From assembly GCF_002078875.1 (NCBI RefSeq), contig NC_034419.1, forward strand, positions 17,577,090-17,641,089: a stretch of 64,000 nucleotides of DNA, written 5' to 3'. Position 1 is the first letter of the stretch. The number at the start of each line of letters is the position of its first letter. Made by a program: the position numbers and the translations under genes. The notes beneath the pieces were generated by a model that saw nothing but the letters and a program-made list of their open reading frames with translations, ran no database searches and was not told the DNA's origin. This document shows positions 1 through 12,688 of this stretch, one piece after another. This stretch comes from Numida meleagris. Its lineage: Eukaryota > Chordata > Aves > Galliformes > Numididae.

Positions 1-484
1 GGCATGGCAGGGTGCTGAGACTCACACCTCACTCAGGTGTCATTGGCAGATGTTCAAACCCCACAGAGCACAAGGAGCACCCTCAGCCTGCCCTCACTTC
101 CCTCTGCTCTGTGACATGTCACACATGCCTTTCTTTACGTGTTTGCTGGGGAACAGAGGGCTGCCACCGTGCCCCCAGCAGCAACCATGCAGCAGCAGCA
201 GGGATGCTTTGTCCCCCACTGCCACACACCTCCTCGCTTCCTTCTCCATCTGAGACATCACCTGGGCTTTTAGCAGCTGCCTGCAGCAAAGGAGAATCCT
301 GGTTTATGAACACACTCACAATTGCTGCAGTTCCAGCCAGGAATAAACTGCTCTTAACCTAAATACTCCTCTGAGGACACTGAGCTTGGGGGAAGAAACA
401 TAACTGCGTTGAATCTAGTGCAAGCAGGGATAAGTAAGCCTAGTATATACTGTATAACTCTGGGAAGACATCAGGAAAAGAGGT

Positions 485-500
485 GGGAAGGGGGGGAGGG
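485..500 (+). other. Canonical G-quadruplex motif
   Basis: Sixteen bases contain GGG, then AA, then a run of seven G, then A, then GGG. The central run can be split to give four G3 tracts with 1-2 nt loops, which satisfies the usual G3N1-7 rule. The formation of a structure is inferred, not shown. Confidence 0.6.
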
Positions 501-696
501 AAGGAAGAACAGCGGTGAACACTGCTAAGCAATAATGGCCTCTTTATTTTGCAGTAAATGTAATGTTTTCATATAAAACATACACTGCTGCAGCTATGAA
601 GACTGTAAAGCAAAAGCTTTGTCCAGGTGCAGGCCATAGCCTGATACCACAAGGAGAAACTGCAGCCTGTTAAAGCAGCCCCCTGGTCCCAAAGCA

Positions 697-733
697 GGGG
701 GGGAGCGGGCAGGGGCTTCAGGACTGCGGGGGG
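697..733 (+). other. G-rich run with possible long-loop G-quadruplex
   Basis: G runs of 7, 3, 4 and 6 bases at 697-703, 707-709, 712-715 and 728-733 have loops of 3, 2 and 12 nt. The last loop is longer than the canonical limit, so folding is less certain than for 485-500. Confidence 0.4.
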
Positions 734-3700
734 CCACACCACACAGAAAGCATGGTTTGGTATGGCACACCGGAGGGAGGAAAGAGATAGGATGAGCTAG
801 AATGGGCTAAGCAGCACTGGGGGGTCATTTTGATCACTCAAACCTGGCATAAAACAGGTGCACTGTGGTCAGATGGAGAGTCTGCGGTTCAATTTGCAGG
901 GAAAAATATTCTGAATTTTAAGCAAGTCTACTTAGGTGAGCCCCAGTCTACCACTAAGTCTTAAAGAATGTTTGATAACTAGAGATGTCGGGAAGGCTAT
1001 TGGTATTTTGGGACGCTCTGAGGAAGGCTATGGGGAGTGCTACCTGGTGTTATTCTGTACTTGAGGTATTTCAGCATTAATTGCTCAGCTTTACTGAGAG
1101 ATTACTAGTTTTAAAGTTAGCCTTATTGTTAGCCGAGGTGTTGAATAATGGATGATATTAAACTTCAGATAGGGATTCAGGAGATTGATTGGGGAGACAT
1201 AGCCAAGAGATTGCCAAAGTCAAACTTCTATCAGAAAAATGGTAGGATAAAAGTTCTGTACGAAGCATACAAACTGGCAAAAAGTTCCTTACTGACTGAT
1301 TCAGGTAAAATATAAATGACTAACCACGTCACGAATATACCTTTTGTCTGGCTGACTTTCTCAGCAAGATTGATTGAAAATCCACCTAAGCCCCAAAAGG
1401 AATTAGCAGGAAAATGCTTTGTTTGACAATGCTGAGCAGCCAGCAGCAATATCCAAAAATCAGCCCCATGCCCCAAATAACGAGAGCCCCCTGCTCAGTG
1501 TGGTGAGGTATATGGGCAAGTCGTGTTTGCAGGAATCACTGAAAAACAGCTTGCAAAATATCAGTGTCTTAGTCTCATCTGCCAAAAAGCATGTAAAGTA
1601 ATACTGAGTCAAATGACAGCCACTATTGCCTACCTTTGGGTAGAATAATAGCAACTAATACCTGCAATAACAGACTTTTTTTGTACCTCACCTCTTTATG
1701 TTAAGAATCAGTAGTTTTTACTGCATGCTTGTGTAAAGAATGCACACCTCCAGTCCCTCTTTGTACATATGCGCTGTGGGTGCTTAGTGGCAAGAGGTCA
1801 AGGGAAGATTCACCTTCACCACGACTCATCTTTCCCCCAGAACTCTGCATTTCAGAGAACAGATGCTTGTGCAGAATGATCCTCCTGAACTCTGGTTTCA
1901 CATCCGCGATTCCATGCAGCGGTACCACTCATACACACAGTAAACCACTGACACCTCAGAGTGGAAATATGGCTACAGAGCTTTACAGAATTGTCTCGCA
2001 ATTCCTGCCCAGTGTCAGGTGCTGTTTCTGGGCTTTGTGGTGAACCTCAGTGCTAAATGCCTTGCTGGAGCAGATTTGCAAGGCTTTCTCGATCATGCAC
2101 ACGGTGAAGTCTCAGCTATTTCCAAGAGGTGGATCGCATTGCTCAGAGCTGTTTCTGGTGACTATAATGGAGATTTCTGTTTTATTTTAGTGTTTTGGAG
2201 AAACAGTAATGCTTTGCTTTTGGGTAAAATTCAAATCGATGCAAACTTCATAAGCCAATAAAATTTAATAGATTGTTATCCAATATGTAATTTGTTACAC
2301 AATATCTATTTGGCTTCTGTTTATTGAGACATAAAGACTTTACTTTTTTAAGGTAGATTTTATGCGAAAAGTGCATAAGAAGGAATAACCTTTCATGCCT
2401 GTTTTGCCATAAACTAAATTACCCTTAACCCAAACCATTTATCATGTTGTGGCAGCCTAATGAGACCAAAATAAACAGACACAAACTGCCTGAAGTTTTC
2501 TGCAAGGGACAACTTTTATTTATATCAGCACAGTTGTTTGCTTGTAGCTTCACAGGTTGGCCGTGTGGATTTTACGGTGGGTAGCTGGAGATGCTCTGAG
2601 CAATAACCGAAGAAAACTTATGAGCCTATAAACCTTGTGAAAGGGATTTTTTCACCCTTGCATCACATATCACAGGGTGTGAGTGTAGAAGAGGTGTTAC
2701 AGGGTAGTTACATACTTTATGTTTATTTTCTGCTTGTAACTTTCTGCTGGATGTGACTAATTCCTGGAAGGGAAGGTGGCACTCACTTCCTTGCAGTTCT
2801 GCACATCTTTTTTTTTGGAGCCAGACACATACAGCATAAAAGGAGCTTTTGCTCAGTAAGTCCTGCTTGAAGTATGAGGGTGCTGACCTACAGGTACAGG
2901 CATAGAGAGCGTAAGCTTATTTACTGCACTGTGTGATTGTATCACAAGCTAAGTAAAGGTCCTAATGTTTAGAAAGCTGATCCAAATCTTCCTGAAGTCA
3001 CTGGGATATGTTTCCCTGACTTTCATAAGGCTGAATCAGAACCTGTATGCCTCTTATTAGCTACATTAATTACTACGTGATTTACCCTCTACATCATGTA
3101 ATTGAGGTTGATATATTCTAATGTGTACAGAAATTGAAATATGCGTTGATGATCTTGCACAGCGATGAGGACTGATTTGCTTATTAAGGAAATAAAAGCT
3201 AAAGCTAGTGGATCCCTTCAGACCAAATAGTTGTTCTTTCCTCTAACAGATGATAAATTTTTCAAAGAGGAATAGACCAAGAGAGGAATAAAATCCATCA
3301 CTTTCTTCCTCTTAGCCTAGAAGTGGTGAGAAACTTGACTTGTGTTCCTATGTAGTAACATTGTTTTATGTATCAAGGAAAAGAAATGACGCACTGTTTA
3401 GATCATTACCAGTAAATAGATGTTTTCAAGAATGAAATGCAAGTCCATCATCTTCTTATTGTCTCTATTCAATCTCCTAAACTCTTGCTGAACCGATAAC
3501 ATCTGCTCCTAGAGGAAATCCCGGACTGTTGAGAGCGGCAGAGTCAACGATCAGAGTGATGTGCAATGTAACATCAGCAGAAGTTATTAATGCCTACATG
3601 CAATTTATGAGTGCAATCAAATATGTGGATGACAAGAAGTTGGGGAAAAGCTGCAATATCCCAGGAAACAATCTGCATTATTAAGAACATAACTCTGGTG

Positions 3701-6700
3701 AAAGTATGATTAGCATACAAAACTGCAGACACTTCACTTCAAGATCCTCCTCAATGTCTCTTCTTCAGAACAGGAAGCACGGTTAAGCCCATTAGAAACT
3801 GAACTGTACTTTGAGGTTTCACAAATACGCTTCCAAGGAAATGTGCAGAAACATATTGATAGAGGAGTATGCAAAGCTGAAAGTGCACAGTAATTTTTGT
3901 GCAGTCATTGGGGTGGGTTTGATGGGCTTGGGAAAGCATCAGATTGGGGCTCTTCTGGCTCGTTTATTACACGCTAGTTCCATATGTTCATCCATAGTTT
4001 CAAATGGCATAGAAACAACTATTTCCAAAGCTAGTCTGTTATTACTGTTGGTATACAAGCCACATTTGTCAGAAGCTTTCTTAGAAGTTGCGTAGTCAGC
4101 CAAGTCTCTTGAACCTTAGGAGAATTCAGGTGTAGACTACATTCGTTTTTGGTTTTGGATCCCTGTTGCATGGAAACGCATAATCAAATTGGGGATGGGG
4201 AAAGAAGTACGACCATGGAATTTTGTCTGTTCAGATTTACCATTCAAGCTACTCTTACAAGGGAGAGAATCTTCTCATACATTGTCCCAGCTCAGCAAAG
4301 CGCCATTAATAGGTAATTTGCATTTTGTAAGAATGGTCCTACAAGTACAGCAAAAAATGCACAGAAGGACCTGGAAATATGTTAACTAGTAACCTCTGAA
4401 TGTATTTTCCTGTTCTAAGTGTATTTGCAGTTGTGGCTTGAAACACAGGACAACCTTTCTAAAAGATCTGGGGAAATAACACACTTTAATAGTAACTCCA
4501 AAAGCAAACCTTGCTTTTGATAAGGGCTAAGGAAATGATGAGGGCATAAGGTGATATCCTCTTTATTGTATTTTGATATTCTTAAAGTCTGCTAAAACAA
4601 CAAGAGGGACAGTTTACAAACTGTTTTACGCAGGTATGAAACCAGAGGAATTCAGTGCTTTTTATATCGTTGTCAAAAGGCAAAGATTGCTTCTTGATTT
4701 AGGATCCTATAGAACTGTATGCAGCTGTGGGAGCTTCAAGAGCTGCATGAGGGTTATTACATGCAGGCTGGATCATTCTGATATCCAGGAGAGGATTTTG
4801 GAGCATCTTCACTTGTTTCTGCTACTCTGCCCCTGTAGCTCAGTTTATACTGCAGGGAATGACAATCCACATTTTCAAGTGTTGAAATGTGATTAACAAG
4901 TGTGCACAGATATCAGTACTGAGTTTTTCATTTGACACGTGATGCATTCTTGTCCAGGTTCTGAGTGTATTCAGAGATGAGAGATGTCTCTGTTGTATGG
5001 ATAAGGGGACACTCAGCTACTTCTGGATGTAGATGAGAGTGGCCTCCAGGAGGGCTGGGAGCAGAGTGGAGACCCACACTCTGCAACCATGAAGTTGGGC
5101 CAACACGAAGGGAAAAGGATCGTGCAGTCACCTAAGAACAGTACAGCGAACAAGATAAAAGTGGAAAAGTACATTTCCTTAGATCCTTATGAATTAATTC
5201 ATCATAGACTACATTTGTAGTCTGTTCTTTAGCACTTAAAAGAAAAGGCAGTGTAAGTCTGGTCTTAGATCCACTTGGAGGATTTTGCCTGCAGTACTCC
5301 ATTCTCCTTGCATGAGCATAATCCTTCTGAGAAGCAAACAAACCCAATCCCAGCGCTACCAGTGGAACGTCACCACTCATACCAGCAGTGATGCTCATTC
5401 CTTTCTGACAACAAGGCTGTGATCCTGAGTTCAGCCAAGAAATCTTGGAAGAAAATTTGGCCTTGAACATTTCATGTACTCTACCAGAACAAAAATACAG
5501 CCATGTACAGACTAAGAATGCAGCATCTGTTTAAGAAATACACGGGAATGCTTAGGATAGAAAAGAGACAACAGGCAAATGAAAAAGGAATAGATAGCAA
5601 ATTACAGCTGAATTTTTATCATCATCCTTTAAGTGGCACAACAGTAATGTTCTAAGCTTCCAGGATTTCTTCCTTACAGTAATTTTTTCCTGTCAATTTG
5701 CGAGTGTGGCGCAGCTTACTGGGATTCTCAGGACGATATTTTGCTGAGGGATGTGTATCGTTCCCCAGCACTCAGTTATATTTTGGGGAACTTAATCATA
5801 AGAATCATTTGCATAAGTGCATTGCAAAACTAGTGCTCCTTAAAATGGCCCGGGGTAAGATAGCTGTGTGTTTAATTCACTGCTATTTCTTTTCCTGTAT
5901 TATAGCAGATCATTTGGCATTGTGCAATTTTCTCTTGCTTATTGTCAGTTATTCTAACAACATGTTTTGGTGCATAAAGTGCTGAATAGGAGAGTATAAA
6001 AGAGGCTTCTTGGAGCTTTGATGTTACAAGAAAACAGGTTAAAGTCCTATCAGCTTTCAATGTACGGACTAATAGAGGAGAAAACAAAGAAGAAGTGGAA
6101 GGGAGGTTCTAGAAAAAAAAACCTTCAATGCCACTCAGACTCTCTTGCTAAATATTTATATCCAGTCACGGCCAGGTTTGATGCAGATAGTTTTCATGGG
6201 ACTTCAGAGTTCAGAATTCCTCACTGATACATTTTAATAAGTGCATACATTGAGGCTAAAGATCCTAAGTATTCTCTCTCCCCGTATTAGGAAATCCTAA
6301 GTAAAATCATTACTCTTATCTTACAGCAGATAAATGTAAAGGCTTTTTCTTCCAAATCTCTTTGGTTCTGACTCCTGTCTGGTGTAAATTAGCATTTCCC
6401 CATGAAGCTCAAAGCTATTCCTACTTACTCTGCTGGAGTATCCAACTCTGTTTACCTGTCAAAAAATGAGAACACCTCCAGAATAGTAAGCTCAAGCTCA
6501 AATCTCCTTCGTGTGTCCAAGGAGAGAAAACAAATAAATACTGATTACTATTCAAGCTAACATTTTCCTTTTCTAACATACTCTGAGTCTATATAAATGT
6601 TCTGCTGCATATCCAGCAGATGCAAATGTATTGATACATGCATGCATGACTCGTTTGGAGTGCAGCACAATTATCAAGAAACAATCAATTTCTAACAAAT

Positions 6701-9700
6701 CATCTGCAATGTGTGAAATAGGAGCCCGGTAGTAATTAACATAATCAAATACGTTAATGTTTCTCTCTTTCTCCCTTCCATGCTTGGTGTCTCTTGAGAA
6801 GGTCTGCTCACATGAGGCCTCACAAACATGATGGACTGTAGAAGAAATTCATTAATAAACAACAACAAATCAATTAATCCAAGGCATAGAATAACATGAT
6901 TTTTAAGCAGTGTGATAAAATTGGTATATGCAGCTGACCTGACTTTGAAGTAACTTTGAAGGAACTTAGATGAGCCTATGGAATTCCTAGCAAAAAAAAA
7001 AAAAAGGTATATTCAGTTGGAGGAAAAAGAGATTAGTCTTCTTTTAAATGTGCCAAGAGGTTCTCTGAAATAAAAAGAGCCTTTAACTGTATGCTTTTGT
7101 TTATATCACATTAACATGTGCTTCTCTGTATACATTCAACAGCCCAGCTTATAATCATGTTTTCTTTGCAGTTTCCTAATCTAAAAGAAAAAGAAGTCTG
7201 TCAGTAAGTTGTAGTATGCTTTAAGGATGATCATCATCTTCTAAAAGTCAAAACTGCTTAATGACTGATATGTGGCACATTGTTAAGAAAGACATTGCTG
7301 TTTATATTTTATTAGATCCTAATAAAACCTTTATCAGTAGAACCTTAACTGAGAATGCTGGGCATTCTGTTCACCATTTCGGTCTCATTTGGGCAGAGAA
7401 ACATCACCCAGCTTCCAGTCCCTTGCCTTTCTCCTCTGCATCCTCATTGCAGCCCTCACATAGGCATCACCCCTTATGCACTGGTCATTGCTTCACCAGT
7501 GCAGAAATTATACAGTGTGAAGCAGCTCTCTCTTATAGCTGAAATCCAAGACCTGTGTCACCATTTTCACTGGGATAAGACTTAGGACTCTGCTTCTTGC
7601 TGCTGTGCTCTTTCTCCCTCTAAAATTCAGACTAATAATAAAAGACCAAAAGTCACAACTCTAAGGCTATAGGAATAACTAGGACTATAACCAGCAGCCC
7701 TGTTCCTGCAATATTAAATGATAAAAAACAGAACAATATACTTCACTATATACAGTGGCTAAATGGGAACTGGGCTCAGTTTGGCCTGACCCTGGCATGG
7801 CCATTATGAGTGGTAAAGGACAGTCTGGTGTTTGAATGGCAGACTGTCATACGAACTGGCTGTGCCTTGCTCATTGATTTAATTATTGTTGAGCCAGCCT
7901 GAGAGCCCTCTGCTCCCCTCTTCCACTGTAGCACCCAAAAACCTCTTATAGAAAAAGCACTTGACATGGTGATGCTGTTAGAAACTCCAGCACCTTTCTC
8001 CCTCGATGTGTTTAACTGACTTCTCTCTCTTTTCCTTCTTCTGGATTCCACCAGCATCCAGATCTGTTATTCAAGCAGAACAGGTGAAGAATTTGCATGT
8101 TTGTTCCTGTCTCCAGACCTTGTCTAGACACTAATGCAATAACTCTGCTAATTCCACTTGGATGTATTCCCTATCTCAAAATACACAGATTATGCTGAAT
8201 TAAGTCCGATTTCACATAGAAACCCACTTGATTATTTTCTTCTTTTTTCTCATTATCAAAGAGATTCTAAATGATAGTGATAAACAGAAATAACATCACC
8301 AGGGAGGAAGGGAATGGTAAGGATCATCATTTCACGCTGAATCATTTACTTGTTAAACACTAAGCCCTGAAATTAACTTTCCCTTCTGACACACGTGTGC
8401 ACATATGCATGCAAATAAAATGATTAGAGACTTCATCTTAGGCAAAAATAATGGTCACGTATGGTTCAGCTAATCTTAAAGTCACCCTGGCATTACAGTC
8501 CTGCCTGATTCCTATTTATATTGTTTAGTATTCAACTTAGTCTCATTGCCAACTGGTTTAAATTTATCTAACCTGTGGGTATTTGTGTCCTCCTTGGTCA
8601 GCAAAGAAATAGTACCAGTCTCCTTATTTATTTCTGCACAGCAGTGTACAGCTATTACAAAATCTAAGTATTTTCTGACAGCTCTCCAGGGAAATCTAAG
8701 GTTAATAATTTACATTCATAGTGCTATTAATACTTTCTGTGAGGCTGAAGACCAGTTGTTAAGCAGATTTCCATGTTCTTGTCTAAAATGAGCTTTGGTT
8801 TCACTTTTTGCTTTGTTTACAAATATTAACTCTGATCCATGAATGCCCAAGGCAGGAGAGACGCGTGGAGTCCCTGTTCCCCTTCTAGCCTCTGTGTTCT
8901 TCTTCTGAAGGAGTATGTCCAAGCCACTGCTTTAAAAGGGCATTTCTCCATCTCTTCCAAAAGGACTGAGTTCTACTGATGTTTACTTGACTGCACACTT
9001 GCTATGAGAATAGGTTGTAGTGGGGTGGTCAGAGACTCTGGGAATAGTGTGCAACCGCATTGCTCTGGTCATGGGAACCCCAGTGAGTCCACAAAGCAAA
9101 CTTACCATTCCAAGTGGAGCATTTAGTGCTTATTCAATACTACTCACAGCATGTCATGTCCTGCATTCTTTCATACCTTGTGCTTGGTATGATTTGCATG
9201 CAAAGCACATCATTCCTCCCTTTTCTTCTCCAGAACAGAGAATATGAAAATGAATAGTTTCTTAATAAACTGTCCGTAACAGTATTTTTTTAAGTAGGAG
9301 AAGCTGCTAGCCAGGTGGTGCTGCAATGATGAGAAGCTGGCGCCTGAGCTGGGCTTGGGAGCCTGGCATTTGGTGCCGGCTGACTGTAATTGTGGGGAAT
9401 AACAAACAATGAGCAACAATGAAATGAGAAAGAGATCATTTCAGATGTTAGAGCAATAAGCTGCAAATGAGATTCCATGCCTGTAAATATACGATACATC
9501 AAGAAGCCAAGAACAGTAAAAAAAAAGGGGACTCTCCCAGTGAACAGTAAATTCCTGCTACCTGCTGATCAAAGGAGGTTTGTGAGCCATTGCGTGGAAA
9601 TCCTCTCACCCACTAGCTGTGTGCCAGGCTCCAGGTAAAGGCATGAGTAGGCTGTCTGTCCTTGAGGATGATGGAGGCCTGTTGCTGTATTTCTGTCTAG

Positions 9701-12374
9701 CAGTAGTTTGACCATAGCTGCAGAAGTGGGAACCAAATGAGGTGATGTGACTGCATGTCACCACTGTGGTCCCCTCCACTGCCACCAGCTGGAGGCGTAG
9801 AGGCGTAAGGAACACAGGAGGAAGAGCTTTCCTACCTGAAGGATATTATTTTGTTTGAAAGGAGAGCACCATAAAGATATCACAATACCTTTAATATGGA
9901 TTTTAATAAAAAGATCTGGGATATTAAATGTGAGGCAAGCAGAAGATAAAGATGAAGGCTGTGAATAGCGGACTTCACAGTGGCACAAATTAAAGCGTTC
10001 CTGTGATATGGGCTCATATTGAAACAACCGCTGCATGAGATCTCGAAAGAGGTGAAGACTTCAAGATAGCATTGTAAAGGTTTATCAGCAGTTCATTTAA
10101 TAACATCCCTATCCTTGAAGAAACCTGCGCAGTATCTTTTGATGACATTCTAATTTTGATCCTATGTTGCTGAAGAAATGGGAATTTTGCTACTGACTTC
10201 AATTGGAATGGAATCAAGGTTTTTATCGTTATTACATTGATCATATTCGGAAGGCAGTTTTGTAGAGTTCTGAGGCTTTTACTCGCAAGTATTAAGTAGT
10301 TATTAAACTTTTTCTTTGTGAAGAATAATGTCTGCTCTTACTATGTGAGTAACATTTAGACATTCAGTTTTAGTGTTTGTGAACGTGTTAAAAATATGGT
10401 AATTAGTTTACAAGTTATACTTTCAGGTTTGGTGAATTTAATGCTTTCAGATCTCTCCCTTCATTTCATAATGTATTGCATTGAAAATTGGTCTACACCT
10501 CAACCAACCCTTTTATATCTTTCTTATCCAACCTTTTCTATCTCAGTGTTTGTTCAGTAATTACTACAGACTGTGTTGAGTGATTAGAATTGAAACTTCT
10601 AATTGTTGGAAATTATGTATATGATGAAAACTTCTAAACTCTAATTCACATGGGCGTTGTTCTCTTCTATGATTTGCAGAAATGTCTGAAGTTTAGGCTG
10701 AGGCTTCCATGTCATCTAGACACCATCTGGAGATAGGTTGTGACTGGGTTACACGTATTACATCAAGCAACATATTCCATGCATTTTGCTTTTTCTATTT
10801 TCATATATACTGCATATTATGCAGTGGAAGATTTAAACTGCGCACAAACATAGAAACGAAGTGGAAAATTGTATATGAGTTTAATTCTTCCAGCATGCCT
10901 GCAGGACCTGTGTTTCTGTAAATGCAAAGAGAAGGTGGGTCAATAGCATATAATCTTTTGGCAAACCACTGTAAATATTGCCTACAGAAACTTCTAAGCT
11001 TGAATTAGTTTTGCCTTCCTTCGGTTGCAGGAAACAGGGCAGACATTGCTAAATGCTGCTATCATCTGCTGCAAATCTCTCTTTAAGGTTATCCATTTTG
11101 CCCCAGGAAGCTTTTGTGGCTGACATTTTTCTTACTATCAAGCAAGATAAGATAAATAATTACTCTGCTTTGCCTCACTCTGCTTCTGCCTCGCTTCTGT
11201 TAGTTTATGAAAAGAGTTGCAGGCTAGCAAGGCAGTGTCAAAAGCACCTATGCTCATCCTACTACAAAACCACTGTAAAAAACACATTTTCCTAAAATGA
11301 GGAGTGATAATTTCCGCTAGGAGCAGAGAACACTAAGAAGATAACTGGAACTGAAGCATAACTGTAGAGGGGTAGGAGACCTTGTGTTTCTTGATATCAC
11401 ATTTTAGGATCCTAAAGACGAGGAGCTTACACACCGTAAATGGATGCTGATCCTCACTGCCGCCTCCAGGAATATCAGTAATGAATACTAATGTTCATGA
11501 CATATGTTTCTAAACTACTTAAACTGATACAATTGCTTTTTACATTACGTAGAGTAAAGCAGGGTGACTAACTAACAGAGAGCAATCATTCACTGAATAT
11601 TTTAAGAGACACATACAATGGCTTGCCTCACTTTAGTGCTAAATATTTTATGCTATCCTCAATTTGAGCAGTCTTACATATAAATGATATTCCAACAGGT
11701 AATCTTTCATGAGCTAGAGACTGTAGGAGTGCAGAATATGAGTTGGTTTTGTAACCATACATTGTCTTCCACTGACTTGAGCCAGAGAGTGTTTATATAC
11801 AACTCCAGGCATGATAACTGGAAACGGAAGTTATGGAGAGTGCCTTATAAGGGGAATGCAATTACTGCAATTGTATTTATAATGAATTCAGGGCCCACGG
11901 CTCTGGTAATGGGTTAAGCACTTTATTTGAATGCCATTTAGTGTTCTGGGCGGTGTTAACCTGAATTGGTAGAATATTTTAGTTTTATTACCATGAAAGA
12001 TATTTGGAGATGCATCTGGACTGAGGCCAGCACTTGGCACAGCCCAGCGTTGTTCTTGAAAGGCTGCAGGTGTGAAGACATACCCTGAAGGGAGGTATAT
12101 TGCCTGCTAACATTTCCCACACTGACTAATGTGTCTCAAAGTAAGAGGCCGGTATACGAGACAGAGCTGGTAATGAATAGAAAAGCCTTCACCACTCTTC
12201 AAGTGAAACCTATTTCTGGGCTGGTTTTATCCCATAACACCACAATGAGATATTTTTGTCTTTATTTATCATACATATCACTGCAGAGAGTACAAATAGC
12301 ACTGTAATCTCATATGTCAAAAAAACTGACTACAGTAGAGCTGAGTGAATCGAATTATACCTTTATTTGTGCTA

Positions 12375-12428
12375 TGTATATATACACAGACTCATGTGCA
12401 TATATACATATGGACACGTGCATATATA
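12375..12428. repeat. AT-rich (TATA/CATA) microsatellite-like tract
   Basis: Interrupted alternating purine-pyrimidine sequence made of TATATA, CATATA and ACAC blocks. Low complexity, no gene. Confidence 0.7.
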
Positions 12429-12650
12429 AAAAGTTAATACATCTACATCTTATAAGTTACAAGGAAACATGACCAGCAATGCTGAAATGCGTGTACGTGC
12501 AGAAAAATTTTATACTGCCCAATAGACAACGCTTTCAGAGTGATTACTAGCATTGCATACAGCGTAGAAGCTGAAAGAAAAAAAATCAAAGTACTAGTAA
12601 ATAAGCTTCAAGCAACATGGTTCACATGAGATAACTGCACCTTTACTGTG

Positions 12651-12688
12651 CTTTCTTAAGACTTTCTTAAGACTTAAGACTTCTAAGC
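12651..12688. repeat. Short tandem duplication of an 11-bp unit
   Basis: CTTTCTTAAGA occurs at 12651-12661 and again immediately after as ACTTTCTTAAGA, followed by a degenerate third piece with CTTAAGACTT. Probably replication slippage. Confidence 0.6.

Noticed and set aside
6620..8416. Octamer ATGCAAAT sites at 6620 and 8409
   Set aside because: Several are expected by chance in AT-rich DNA of this length; no supporting context.
9610..9650. Possible MIR/L2-like tail (TAGCTGTGTGCCAGGCTCCA)
   Set aside because: The similarity is too short to separate from chance.
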